Notes: generated by a model from the letters alone, not told the origin. Shown: positions 46,141 to 59,270, counted from the stretch's first letter. The stretch: DNA of 64,000 nucleotides from Deroplatys truncata (GCA_030765065.1 CM060989.1:55876001-55940000); one strand, 5' to 3'. Program-made: numbers and translations.

Positions 46141-47124
46141 TGCGATAGCAAATATATGTTTTACAATGTGTTTAACATTAATATAGCACCACGTTTGGGA
46201 GCCAATTTACGAGAGCAAATATGTGTTTACTTCATGCGATGCCATCTTGTGTGACGTCACTCCTTGTTGGTTCGTATTAACTCCATCTGGCGTAGCAATT
46301 TGCATCAGTTTTGAAATAATTCACTTTAAATATCATCCAGCTAGCTCTTTGGGTCGAATATGTTTCTCATGCAGGGTGTGAATCGGAAAGGAATCTTTTG
46401 TCTAGAAATGATATTGACGAAGAAATTGGTTTTATAATCTTTATTGCAGAACACATTCACGAACACTTTCACAGATTTATCTGGATAATCGCCATACTGA
46501 AACTGTTTGTAATAACTTCTCACTTTTAACTCACGTACTTCAACTTTATATATTTAACTGTATAATACTTTATAATAGTCCTTGTAATTCTATTGCGCGT
46601 AACTTGACGAAATAAATGAACGGAGAATTTTGTAGAACTGGTGGGCTGACGTGTAATGTGTTGACAATCTTGTTGAACTGGGGACGATGTGTAATGTGTT
46701 GAGAATCTTGTTGCACTGGGGGACACGCTACCTCGAATCTACACTATTTATAGGCTTGCCTCAAGATACGCCTAAAGATTATAAATGAAATGCTATTGGC
46801 TAATAAAACGCGCCAACATTAGCGTCTATTTTAATATCCAATGAAAAACACGAAAACATATGCTTTAGGAAATGTTCTAGAAGCTTCTAAACGGAAAAGG
46901 CGCGAAATATTACGTAACTTCCTTGTTCCCGGTACTGATAAACAACTCATCCCCTCGCTGCATTATTGCGTTATTGTTGACAGTTTCAGTAGAGCCGTAT
47001 ATTATTATTTACCAATAATAATTACAATTATTAAACCTCTGAAATCAATGTTACATAAAAATACATATTCATATTACTATCATTATTTACATTAAAGTAA
47101 TTTGTGATACAAATTACCGTCTCA
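46141..47124 (-). repeat. 5' LTR (984 bp)
   Basis: On the minus strand it runs TGAGACGGTAATTTGTATCA to TTTGCTATCGCA. TATAAATA lies at 46752-46745 and AATAAA at 46445-46440. A second primer-site-like motif, GCACCACGTTTGGGAGCCA on the plus strand, is embedded at about 46184-46202. Confidence 0.88.
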
Positions 47125-47128
47125 AAAT

Positions 47129-48499
47129 GTGCATTGATGAAGGGGGTGGTCATTTTGAACATTTGCTTCGTTGATGAAATCCACGCACTTTAACAATTTA
47201 TTATTCTGTTTACCCGTGAATGTAGCACATTTACAACTCTTGTCAATAGAAGAAGTGACACATAAGGTTTAAACATGAAACACAAACTATTATACTTAAT
47301 ATCGTCGATATGCGCCCAAGAGAATGAAAGCTAACTACGTAACGCGGTTTACAACACCAGATACGGTACAGATTATTAGGGTAAACATGATACACAATTA
47401 TCTGGTTGTAATTCTTGTGTCTTTGGTTCACTGGGGAGCCAATAACAAAAATAAATAAATAAATTAGTACACTAAAATAAAGAAAATAAACATGAGAGAG
47501 AGAGAGAGAAAGGAACCAAAACAATTTGATGTTTGTATCAGATTCGAACCTCCGAAGCTAACCTTTGTTTCACCACATTCCGGCAGTTAACCCACTCGGG
47601 CAGAACCCACGTAGTCTGTCCCGCTCTTCGGGAAAACATTCCTCTATCTCCTTGCAGGCATTATATCCATGGAACGCCGTCTTTTTTTTAAGGCTTTCGC
47701 AGCTCTTTGGTTCTCATTCTGGCCTTTGATTATTAATGTTAGTTGCGTATAGTACCGAATTGAAGGGCAGAACTACAATAACAGTTTGTTTGCTAAAAGG
47801 ATCAATGTTTTCGCATTAGACTATAAATCGCGGGTTGCATAGATACGAATACCTAGGGGCAGCTGACTCACCTGGTGTATCTTGGATACAGAACTTTTCC
47901 TAGAAGTGCTCATTTTTCGTCTTTAAATTTGCAAATAATGAATACTTAATTTGTAACAAAAGTTCAATTTTAGTGTTAGATACACTAACAGCTCTTTATG
48001 TATCAAGTGCACAACATAAGGCTTTAGGTTACGTGGTGCATATGCTAAGTCTTTGTACTAAAATCTCTCTAAATAAATGTAAAAGGCATAATCGGTCATT
48101 TGTTGACATATTCTCACAGCCGTACAAATCCTACGCTATGAACCGTACCAATGCGTTCTAGGAAGCGTTGACTTTAACAATATGAAATGAGGATAAAGAC
48201 CTCAGCACACATTTCTAAACAACCAGCTTGTGACTGAAAACATGGGTGAAAATCCAGGAAATTTCAATCCGAGCCCGAAATATTGAATCGGAGCAGCTGC
48301 CAACAAAATCTCAGCAGCAGTACGAGTATATTGCGTTTATTGCTGTTGTGAATGAAGATGTAATCAGTACTATCTGATTTTGTTTCTTACGCCGCTAAAG
48401 GTTTCCATTACAACCTTAAGTCCACAAGCAGCTGTTTTAGAGAGTGTATTAAACATATATTAAAATATTTCTTGAAAGACCGACTTTAATACAAAAAAA
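47129..48499. other. Unassigned sequence with a tRNA-like remnant
   Basis: On the minus strand at about 47610-47535, GCCCGAGTGGGTTAACTGCC and GGTTCGAATCTG look like A and B boxes with a Ser/Leu-like gap. This is a SINE head or tRNA pseudogene. A short (GA)n lies at about 47493-47510. The rest is unrecognised. Confidence 0.35.
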
Positions 48500-49257
48500 T
48501 CTGATGCGTTACACTCACATGACTTTCTCGACTCTTGTACAAAATATTTTTACATCGAGATATCGAGATGTTAATCTTATTGCTAATTTTCTTGTAGATG
48601 CAAGGGGAATTGGTAGGTTTTAAGCGATAGTCAAATATTTTAAGAGCTGGTTGCTATGTGGCGCATTCCATTCTCTTTGCATTACCAGGACAAAAAAAAT
48701 TTAAGGAATAACAAGCAATATCTCAAAAATGGTTCACTCAATAAAAAAATTGTATATGACATAAATTGTGTATTTTAACGCAATCTACATTTTTTGTGTC
48801 GTAAAATTTTGTTTATCTCTTATGGTTATGCAAAACTCGTTCACAATGAACAATACTTTTGGAGACATTCCCAGAAAATTCGAAATATACATTTCATTTG
48901 TCATGAAAATATCTTAAACATATGATATTTTAATCAAAATCGTTAGAGCCATTTTTGAGAAAATTAAATTTTTCGAAAAATGTTCCATGTAAAGGGTAAT
49001 CTGGGGTGGAGGGATTTTCTTGAAAACCTTCGTGTCGCATCTCTGGAAGATACTGAACCTAAATACCAAGTTTGGTGTTTATCCGACTATTCGTTTCTGA
49101 GTTATGCTGTTCACAGACACACACCGACATGTTTCCAAAAATGCTTTTTTTTGGATACAAGGGGTCTGAAAACATATATTTCCGGTGAAATCTCGGTATT
49201 GAATTTTTGGGTGGAATACAATACTTCCCCTACTTACTATACGTAGTAGAGAAAATA
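48500..49257 (-). mobile_element. HINE-like copy
   Basis: The plus strand runs TCTGATGCGTTACACTC to GTAGTAGAGAAAATA. Two internal deletions make it about 760 bp. The microsatellite is nearly lost (CAGACACACACC). Confidence 0.85.
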
Positions 49258-49741
49258 ATAATAATAAAGCATCCTGACTCAAAAATTATCCATTATAAGC
49301 GTTAAAATTTACAGCTTATACTTTCAATTTTTAGGAAAAATTTAGGTGCCAAATGTGCAGCTCACTGTCATCTCCAGTTCTGATGAGCAGATTAAACAGA
49401 ACTGTTTTATCACGCAGAAACTTATGATTCCGCGCTAAGCGCTGTATAAATACTTAAGTGGGTCTACAGCAAACACCACCTTAGTGATAACGCTATCTAT
49501 ATGAGAATATCAGCAGATGTCGAGTATAATTATAGTCTTGCATCATATCACTTCCTGGAACTGCTTTTACAGGAAATGCATTATGGTCTGGTGTTACCGA
49601 ACTGAATTAATGGAAGGAACGTGGTTCGAAATATTTCGTGGGATTTACTTTTCATATTTAAATGGAGTACTAGTTGTTTACGAGCAATAACTCCTTCAAT
49701 TATCGCTCTGAATTCCCCAGGTCTTAAGTAGGGCTCCGGCC

Positions 49742-50785
49742 ATCTGATGTGTTACATTCACACTACTTTCTTTACCCTCTTTAGCTTACTAGTGAGTATA
49801 CACATTATTCTTACGAAAGTTTGTTTCCTGCCTACTTCATTTTAAGTAAAATAAACCTTTGCAGAAATAACCGCATTACACATCTCGTTATATTATATCA
49901 AAGGGAATAACACAGTCAAATGTCTGAGAACTGCTACCCTTGAAATTCCATACCGTTTCCATGCAATCGCGAGAAAAAACTAAATGTTGGCAGGACTTTT
50001 AATAACGGACATCTCGGAGATGGCCGATGCCACACTTATGTGTTACACTCACATGACTTTCACACTCTTGTACAAACTATTTTTACAAAATGTTATTCTC
50101 CATCTATTTCATATTAATCGAGATAAACATTTGCAGAAACGATCTTTTGACCTGGAAAGAGAATTACATTTTACACATAGCGACTAGTTCTAAAATATTT
50201 GTTTTGTATTTGCAAGGGCAATATAGAAATACAGTAGCTTTTAAGCTTAATAGCTGGTTGCTAGGTGCAGCACCATTCTCTTTGCTACAGATTAATACTC
50301 TTTGCATATCCAAGACAAAAAAAATGAATAACGAATTCCCATTTGAGAAAATTAAGTATTGCAAAATTTAAGGGAATAACAAGCAATATCTCGAAAACGG
50401 TTCACTCAACAACAAAAATATATGTGACATAAATTGTGTATTTTAACGCGATTTACATTTTTTGTGTAGTAAAAGTTTGTATATCTCTTATGGTTTACCA
50501 GTTATGCAGAAGTCGTTCACAATGAAGAATACTTTTGGAGACATTCCCAGAAAATTCGAGATATACATTTCATTTGTCATGAAAATATCTTAAACATATG
50601 ATATTTTAATCAAAGTCTTTAGAGTCATTTTTGAGAAAATTAAAATTTTCGAAAAATGTTCCATATAAAGGGTAATTTGGGGTGGAGGGGTTTTCTTGAA
50701 AAGCTTCGTGTCGCATCTCTGGAAGATACTGAACCTAAATTCCAAGTTTGGTGTTTAGCTGACTGTTCGTTTCTGAATTATGCTG

Positions 50786-50831
<46 letters not shown>

Positions 50832-51440
50832 TGTTTCCAGAAATGCTTTTCTTTTTTGGATTCAGCGGTCTCAAAACATGTATTTTTGGTGAAATCTCGG
50901 TATCGAATTTTTGGGTGGAACACAATACTTTCCCTACTTACTATACGTAGTAGAGAAAGTAAAAAAGCAAAATGTGTATTTTAAAACGATCTATATTTTT
51001 TGTGTAGTACATTTTCGTGTATCGCTTAACGTTTACCAGTTATACAAGATAATACAAAATTCCTTCCGAATGAAGAGGACTTCAAATGCCATTCGCGGAA
51101 AATTCAAGGTATACATTCTATTTCTCGTATAAATAACGTTAATATTTGGTATTTTAATAAAAACGTTAAGAGCTATTTTTTTTTTTGGAAAATCAAAGAT
51201 TTCAAAAAATATTCCAAGTAAACGTAATTTGGGGTGGTGGATTTTAGAAGGTACTGAACCTAAATGCCAACTTTTCGTTTTTGAGTTATGCTGCTGACAC
51301 AGACACACATACGGAATTTTTTCTAAAAACGCTTTTTTTGGACTCGGGGACCTCAAAACATGCATTTCCGGTGAAATCTCGGTATCGAATTTTTGGATAG
51401 AATATAATACCTCCTCTACCTACTATGCAGTACTGGTAGA
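49742..51440 (-). mobile_element. Old HINE-like copy split by a young copy
   Basis: The segment 49742-50036 (ATCTGATGTGTTACATTCAC...GATGCCAC) is continued at 50960-51440 (AAAATGTGTATTTTAAAACG...GGTAGAAAAGGTGG). Together they give one diverged element of about 780 bp. Confidence 0.7.
50037..50959 (-). mobile_element. Young HINE-like copy nested in an old copy
   Basis: The plus strand runs TTATGTGTTACACTCACATG to GTAGAGAAAGTA, with pure (CA)n at about 50789-50827. It has an extra ~60-bp segment near 50190-50300 relative to its sisters, possibly from a different subfamily. Confidence 0.8.
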
Positions 51441-51445
51441 AAAGG

Positions 51446-51897
51446 TGGAAAAATGAAATTTTTAGTTTTCTGTGCAGTCTTACCTATTGGAATTTCTCTT
51501 TAATTGTCTAATGGTAGGCACTATACTTATATTTTAAGTATACTTTTTAAAATATTACTGCATCTGCCATTTTATACTATGAATTCTGCACCATTCGCCG
51601 CTCCCCAAAAGACAACTACCACGTATTTTGGAGTAGGTGTAAACTTTAGCCCATGTTTTAGGAAAAGTTTTGAGATACAAATTGGTACTACTGTTAAGAA
51701 TGACAAATTAAACCTTTGGGCGTGGTTTCTTTCTTTGGAAATATGTGAGAGTTTGTTTTTTCCGCTTTTTGTTTTAAACAGCTTTTTCTATGAATGACAT
51801 TTTCTGGTACAAATAACCCCCTTTCTCAGAAACTACTGACAGCTAAATTAAGTTTTAGATGGTAAAAACAACTTTATGGTTGGTTATTAAAAACAAA
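51446..51897. other. Unassigned intergenic sequence
   Basis: Nothing recognised. Confidence 0.35.
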
Positions 51898-52736
51898 TCT
51901 GATGTGTTACACTCACATGACTTTCTCTACTCTGGTACAAACTATTTTTACAAACGCTTATTCTCCATATGCTTCATGTTAATCGAGATATCAATCTTAT
52001 TGCTAATTCTCTTGTACATGCAAGGGGAATTGCTAGGCTTTAAGCGATAGTCAAATATTTTAAGAGCTGGTTGCTATGTGGAGTATTCCATTCTCTTTGT
52101 ATTACCAGGACAAAAAAAAAAATGAATGACGAATTCCCCATTTGAGAAAAAGTATAATTATTGGAAAATTGAAGGGAATAACAAGCAATATATCGAAAAT
52201 GGTTCACTCAACAACAAAAAATGTATGACATAAATTGTGTATTTTAACGCGATCTACATTTTTTGTGTAGTAAAATTTTGTCTATCTCTTATGGTTTACC
52301 AGTTATGCAAAAGTCGTTCACAATGAAGAATACTTTTTCAGACATTCCCATAAAATTCGAGATACATATTTCATTTGTCATGAAAATATCTTAAACATAT
52401 GATATTTTAATCAAAATCGTTAGCCATTTTTGAGAAAATTAAAATTTTCGAAAAATGTTCCATGTAAAGGATAATCTGAGGTGGGAGGATTTTCTTGAAA
52501 ACCTTCGTGTCACATCTCTGGAAGATACTGAACCTAAATACCAAGTTTGGTGTTTATCCGACTGTTCGTTTCTGAGTAATGTTGTTCACAGACACACACA
52601 CACAGACATGTTTCCAAAAATGTTTTTTTTTTTATTCAGGGGGTCTCAAAACATGTATTTCCGGTGAAATCTCGGTATCGAATTTTTGGGTGGAATACAA
52701 TACTTCTGCTACTTACTATACGTAGTAGAGAAAGTA
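51898..52736 (-). mobile_element. HINE-like copy, full length
   Basis: The plus strand runs TCTGATGTGTTACACTC to GTAGAGAAAGTA, between A-rich flanks. (CA)n is short, at about 52593-52605. Confidence 0.85.
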
Positions 52737-52739
52737 AAA

Positions 52740-55678
52740 ATGTTGATAAATTTTAATCTAAAGGTGGCATAATCAAGAAAAGAGTCTTACTTTCCATAAT
52801 AAACAAACTTATTGGATAAAAGTAGATCAGTGAACTAAAAAGGCATTCATCTACATCCTGTAACATTTTATGCTTAAATAAAACCAAAATCTGAAACCTG
52901 TCACAAATTTTATTCAGATTCTTATAAATGACATTTCATCCCCATACTTGCTATTGGCCTAAATCATGAACTTCCGAAAGTTTTCCATATAACTATATTT
53001 TCCACTGACTTCAATCAAATTTGAAATGTGCCAACTAATCTTCTTCAAACCTCGTGAATGCAAACACAGGGTATACTTCTCGCAAAATTTAGAAAAGGCA
53101 CAAACGATACGCCACTTGAAAGTAAACAAGTCTCTTATTCTTTTATATTCACCCAAACTCTTGAGGATTGCAGTTGGATAATGCGAATGACCTTGTAGTT
53201 TGGGGAGAGTCACTGGTCACATGCCCATGTTGCCGATTTTTTTTTTTTTTTTTTTTTTTTTTTGTTCAACACAATACCTACCGAACTTCAGCACTTTTTA
53301 TGCTGTATTCACTGCGGCTTCTCAACCTTTAAAAACACATGCCACGCTGCTCTACCAGACACTACAAAAATTGACAACAGAGCAATGTTTATTAGAAAAA
53401 GCAAGAGTGGGAGGGAAAGATACAGAGAAAGCTTTTGCAGAAACATGTGCGTCTACAGCCTCTTATAAAGACGCGGCATATCGTTTGTACCTTTTCTGAA
53501 TCTTACGCGACGTATAAACTCTTGTTTTGCAGTGTATAGAGCAGCCGAGTATATCGCAGCTTTAAGCGAAGCAGGGAAGAGAATACGTCTGAAAGTCTAC
53601 AATTTGCAACCAATTATTATCGTCTGCTGGTCCCAGGGCGATGTCTGTGAAGGGTTGCTGGTTCTATCCCCTATATGGATTACTATAATGAGGGGCGTTA
53701 CCCAATCAGCCAGAAGAGGCTGTAGAGGCAGCTGCATCACGTGATCTCCACCCAACAGCGCTGTTATGGGGGTGCAACCCCTGTCATAGCTTGTCTGCAA
53801 GTTGACGTAAATTTTAACAATAGTCATTAATGGAAATGTTAGAAAAAGAACAACATAACAGGTTGTTTGTCATTTGCATCTACATTAAGTATGAGGTATG
53901 CATACGAATGTAATTCATTTCATTTAGGGCCGGTTGCACGAACTCGAACTAAATCTTGGAATACACTATCTAGGGAATAAATATGACGAGTTGTAACACG
54001 CAGTTTAATTCCATAGATAGCTATTCGACTGTTTGTAGATTTAAAACTAATGTTGGCTATATTTGAGCCATTCATGGCCAGTTTTATAAGGTAATCGCTG
54101 CTTTGTTTTGCTGAAACAAGTGTAGCAATTTGCATTGTTTTCACAATCAGCTGTTCCTAAGCCATTATCTTATTTGAACTGTTTGGGGTACTGTGAAATA
54201 ATTACGAAAGCTTCCAAGGATGTTCGGATGCAAACTTATTATTTTACTACTAATTATAGAAAACACCTGCATAGACGCTGCGACTTCTTGCAATAGAGTA
54301 AGAATATGGGAGTGTATAACTTCCCCTTTTGTGCAACGTTATATCTTGTGCTGATATTATACGAGTTTAGGGTATCTTTCGTTTCCTATACACAAAACAG
54401 CTAACTCACTTGATCTGGCTTCTGTCATTGTATTCCTTTAATAGTATATTATGCAACGAGAGTAGAATGGTAGCAATTAAGATGCGAGTATGTATATGAA
54501 TCGAGCATTGTCATTATATTCAAGTTTTATATGACTGTTAATAAGTGCATTGACCTTACCATACGCAGTGAAACAGCTGGCAGTGATATGTGCGCAGGCG
54601 CGAGTTATTTTATTCTGATCTCGATCTTGACACAATACTCGATGATACATACAGTATATATGCTACAACCTTAAAAAGCGTAGACTTTGTGAGGTCCATT
54701 AAAGTGCAGCTATGAGACTATAATTACTACATTTACACATGATACAGCATAAAATACCTTTTTAATTCAAGTTTTGAAAATTACATTTTCACTACTGCCT
54801 AAACTATTTGCTAAACAATTATTAACCAATAGAAATATTAGAATGTACACACAAACAGGACATTAGGTAACCATTCCCATTATAACTCGCACTTTGCTAA
54901 TGGCACTATTTAAATGCAACAGCTAGAAATGGTCAGTCAAAGCAATGGCATCGAGAGCATTGTTTTTCTTACGATGTTGTCTATTCGACCAAAACTTGTT
55001 TCTAATGTCTTCCAGCTGCTTTGCATTGTACTCAGACAAGTGACAGTGTTGAAAGTAACTTTATTTCCGCATTCCTTTGGAGTCAATCTACAACGTAAAC
55101 ACGAACAAATTATGAATCTCTCAAAAAATTTAAACTTAATCTTAGATTAGATAAGGGGTCTATCAAGGCCTTTGCTAATCTGGTCATCACTGGCACCTCT
55201 TCCCCACATCGTGAAACTTGTGGTGTCATTAGCTTCAGCGTTGTTAAACTTACATATAACTACCATATACTGAATATAGCACAGTAGATTCACACCAACA
55301 TTCACACTTGTAGCTATGTTACATTTTGAATGATGCTTTGCACCTTATGAATAGAGACGGAAGTTAGGCAAAATGCCTTTTCTATTTGGATGGATATAAT
55401 TAAGAGTTAAATAGAGATAAACGTGTTTCCGTACATTTAGGGACGGCAGGGCCAGTTTTTATTTTTCTTCTGTCGCGTATTTTAAGGTTTAAAACTTGTT
55501 TGCCTGTTTTGGATCCTTATAGCGTTTTGCTGTGATTACTTACACGTTTTAAAAAAACACACAATTTCAATGCATTTGTTTTCACGCAGTCGAAAACTTA
55601 CCTCCTCAAACGATTCATTTAATCTCTTTAAATAGCAGAACCTATGAAAGGAATGCCAGCACCTTACGTAAAAAAAAA
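52740..55678. other. Unassigned sequence with a poly(T) run
   Basis: A T-homopolymer occupies about 53218-53243. On the plus strand, frames at 53200-53499 after it have no recognised motif. About 53928-54020 (GGGCCGGTTGCACGAACTCG) resembles the start of an insect MITE and is weakly echoed near 58630-58775. No coding region is supported. Confidence 0.35.
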
Positions 55679-56510
55679 TTGATGTGTTGCACTCACATGA
55701 CTTTGTCTACTTTTGTACAAACTATTTTTACAAACGCTTATCCTCCATCTACTTCATGTTAATCGAGATAAACATTTGCAGAAACTACCTTATTGATAAT
55801 TTTCTTGTAGGTGCAAGGGGAATATGGTAGGCTCTAAGCGATAATCAAATCTTTTAAGAGCTGGTTGCTATGTGGAGCATTCCATTCTCTTTTTATGTTC
55901 AGGACATTAAAACAAACAAACAAACGAATAACGAATTCCCATTTGAGAAAAAGTATAAATATTGAAAAATTCAAACAATAACAAGGAATATCTCGGAAAT
56001 GGTTCACTCGAGCCCCCCCCCAAATGTATATTACACAAATTCTTTTAACGTGATCTACATTTTTTGTGTACTAAAATTTTTGTCTATCTCTTACGGTTTA
56101 CCAGTTATGCAAAATTCATGCAAAATGAAGACGACTTTTGGGGACATTCCCAGAAAATACAAGATATACATTTCATTTGCCATGAAAGTATCTTAAACAT
56201 ATGATATTTTAATAAAAACTGTTAGAGCCATTTTTGAGGAAATAAAAAATTTCGAAAAATGTACCATATAAAGGGTAGTCTGGGGTGCGGGGATTTTGTT
56301 GAAAATCTTCGTGTCGCATCTTTGAAAGATACTGACCGACTTTTCGTTTTTTGAGTTATGCTGTTCACAGACACACACACGAACCTTTTTCTAAAAATGC
56401 TTCTTTGGATTCAGGGGGCACAAAACATGTATTTCCGGTGAAATGTCGATATCGAACTTTTGGATGAAATGCAATACTTCCCCTACTTACTATACGTAGT
56501 AGAGAAAGTA
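55679..56510 (-). mobile_element. HINE-like copy
   Basis: The plus strand starts TTGATGTGTTGCACTCACAT after an A-run and ends GTAGAGAAAGTA. Slightly more diverged than the youngest copies. Confidence 0.85.
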
Positions 56511-56519
56511 AAAAGACAG

Positions 56520-57245
56520 CTAAATGCTTGAAAGTTCTCTTCCCGAAAATGCTGTATCTCGCATGTCTAGCACTCGGGTTGCACAGAACCGTCGAAGTAA
56601 GAAATTTGTATCCTTTTGTGGATAAGTCTGTTTCCAACACTAAGAAGGTCTTCCTGAAATCACCCTACTGAATGTGGGATTTAAAGTACGTGGCACCAGA
56701 GCTCGCTTTACTTCCAAATCCAGTTCTCACCAAATGGGGAACCTGGATCTCTGCATCATATATTACAGCGACAATTTGGACTAGATATGTAAGGTATTTG
56801 ATGCTCTATCAGAAGACGAAGCTGTACAATGAACTCGGCAACGATCTGGCGTTTATAGCAGCATATCATAGGGTACTACCAGAAGCAATCTTGAAGTTGG
56901 AGAAAAAAAGGTGATACGCTAATGTCACCTATGTCGGTCTTTGAAGATGCAATAAATTAACTGCTGCAGGTACCAGGAGAGAAAGGAAAAAGTATTAGTG
57001 TGAATCGTAAACGTGTTGAGTACTAATGTGGACCTAGAAAAGCTTAAGAACATTTGTGATGTGCTGAAAGGTGAAAGTTCTGTTATAATTAATGAGCCCC
57101 TTCTTAAACAGCTTGTTTTAAATGTGTTCCAGTGACTTCATTAGAAGTAGAACGTTCTTTTTCCGCGATGAAAACGTTCTCTTTGACAGTGGCTGATTAT
57201 GACTCTACACCTTGAAAAACATTGTTGTTGCTAGTACTTAATGTG
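56520..57245 (+). pseudogene. hAT-superfamily transposase C-terminal remnant
   Basis: From 56522 the frame reads LKVLFPKMLYLACLALGLHR, then YPFVDKSVSNTKKVF, and meets TGA at 56669. From 56672 it continues in frame with YVAPELALLPNPVLTKWGTW and LAFIAAYHRVLPEAILKLEK, stopping at 56912. Farther on, frames carry LKKLKNICDVLKGES-like sequence and, near 57130-57190, PVTSLEVERSFSAMKTFSL. That is the signature of the hAT C-terminal dimerisation domain (hATC). The order matches hAT transposases. Several stops and frame changes make it dead. The 5' part is absent because the HINE-like copy ends only about 10 bp upstream. Confidence 0.8.
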
Positions 57246-57552
57246 ACAAATAAATTATCTTATTATTTTCATTAATTTTCACCTTTAAATAAATGTCTAT
57301 TTTTTGTATTTTAAGTGCTCTTTTTTGCATGCCTATTTTAACCAAAATAAATGCCTGAACTTCCGGGCTCTACTTATGAGATAACCAGTCCTTTTTATTT
57401 CGTCGATGACAACCTCACTGTTTGCATAGCTACGCATCGTACTAGTGAGTTCCTACACTGCATTTTGTGTTTATTTGGATAGTACTTAATTTCACTGTTT
57501 CGATAAAACTATGTACTGTGTTGATAGTATTCTAGGTACGTTATACTGTTTG
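57246..57552. other. Unassigned intergenic sequence
   Basis: Possibly the 3' UTR of the hAT element (A/T-rich, ends unclear). Confidence 0.3.
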
Positions 57553-58390
57553 TACTTTCTCTACTACGTATAGTAAGTAGGGGAAGCATTGTATTCCACC
57601 CAAAATTCGATACCGAGATTTCACCGGAAATACATGTTTTGAGACCCCCTGAATCCAATAAAAGCATTTTTAGAAACATGTCCGTGTGTGTGTCTGTGAA
57701 CAGCATAACTCAGAAACGAACAGTCGGATAAACACCAAACTTGGTATTTAGGTTCAGTATCTTCCAGAGATGCGACACGAAGGTTTTCAAGAAAATCCCC
57801 CCACCCCAGATTACCCTTTACATGGAACACTTTTAGAAAATTTTAATTTTCTCAAAAATGGCTCTAACGATTTTGATTAAAATATCATATGTTTAAGATA
57901 TTTTCATGACAAATGAAATGTATATATCGAATTTTCTGGGAATGTCTCCAAAAGTATTCTTCATTGTGAACGACTTTTGCATAACTGGTAAACCATAAGA
58001 GATAGACAAAATTTTACTACACAAGAAATGTAGATCGCGTTAAAATACACAATTACTGTCATATAAATTTTTTTTGTTGAGTGAACCATTTTCGAGATAT
58101 TGCTTGTAATTCCCTTAAATTTTCCAGTACTTATACTTTTTCTCAAATGGGAATTCGTTATTCATTTTTTTTTATGTACTAGACATGCAAAGAGAATGGA
58201 ATGCGCCACATCGCAACTAGCTCTTAAAACATTTGACTATCGCTTAAAGCCTTCCATATTCCCCTTGCATCTACAAGAAAATTAGCAATAAGATTAACAT
58301 CTCGATTAACATGAAGCATATGGAGAATAAGCGTTTGTAAAAATAGTTTGTACAAGAGTAGAGAAAGTCATGTGAGTGTAACACATCAGA
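57553..58390 (+). mobile_element. HINE-like copy, full length
   Basis: It runs TACTTTCTCTACTACG to AACACATCAGA. GT tract short (about 57682-57697). The terminal inverted repeat and end hairpin are intact. Confidence 0.85.
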
Positions 58391-59270
58391 TTTTTAAATA
58401 GTAGGTATATTTATTTTAACCATATGCCTGCCATATGTTTTAAATAAGGTTACCTCGGCGCGATATTCTTTCTCAACTGAATCTCATTGTCGTGTTCATT
58501 TATCAGACTACCTCTACAACGTATTGTGTTAAGTTTTCTGGTTCTCAAAAACATAAGAAATTCGTCGTCGCTATGGGACAAATTTGCATCTAATACCTAA
58601 GCAACCATTTTCCGTTTTATAATCTACTCTCGGAACAACGGCTTGTCCACGCAACGAATCATGGAATAAGTTATTCCAAGATTACTCTCTTGATAGACTG
58701 TATGGTGTCGTACAACACAATTTAGCGCCTAACCATGGAATAACGCTTAAAAGAGTTCGTACAACCGCCACTTAACCACATACACTTATCACTGTACTGA
58801 TCTAGAATATATTAATTGTATAAAGAGCAGCTTGCGGTGGCAGTGTGAAAGAAAAACACTACAATATACAAGCTTTGTTGTTTGGTATACAAAATGATTC
58901 GAGCGATATGTATTGCCAGGACAGCCATTAAGGGGAAGGCAGAGAACATGTGTCAGGTGGTGTACAAGTGTCTAAGGAATACAGTATCAGTATATGCGAT
59001 TTTACCCTGATCCCTTACCCATATGCTACTGCTTTCCCATTAATTTAAAAGTTATCTGTGAGCTTCTGACATGGGAGGAAAGGGCACCTGGGATGATGAA
59101 GGCGTCGCCACCAAGTCTTGTAAGGCAACCTGCCACAGTGAAACGTATTATGTGGGCGGACACGTCCATTGTATTCTATTTCACTAAGTTTTAACTGACG
59201 TCTTAAGGTAGATTTCCACATAACCTACCACGACTGTGTGGCGGCTATTTTCATGCTTGATTTCGAGCGT
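58391..59270. other. Unassigned intergenic sequence
   Basis: No element recognised. Confidence 0.35.

Larger units (their letters stand above)
43110..47124 (-). mobile_element. Complete gag-only LTR retrotransposon (family B)
   Basis: The 4015-bp element lies on the minus strand. Its 5' LTR is 47124-46141, followed by a primer site (46137-46118), a gag frame (45791-44784), a 0.7-kb AT-rich region, a purine-rich tract and the 3' LTR (44077-43110). AAAT flanks both ends. The LTR termini are TG...CA. There is no protease, reverse transcriptase, RNase H or integrase in the 2.06-kb interior, so it would depend on a partner element. The intact gag and the near-identical U3/R halves argue for a recent insertion, but the U5 ends disagree (see findings). 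Confidence 0.9.

Noticed and set aside
43110..47124. Segmental duplication instead of an LTR element
   Set aside because: AAAT duplications, TG...CA ends, a primer site 3 bp from the right-hand LTR, a purine tract at the other LTR and gag position all fit an LTR retrotransposon.
53200..53499. Plus-strand frames near the poly(T) tract as a possible host exon
   Set aside because: No recognised motif, two overlapping frames of similar quality, and the reading begins in a homopolymer.
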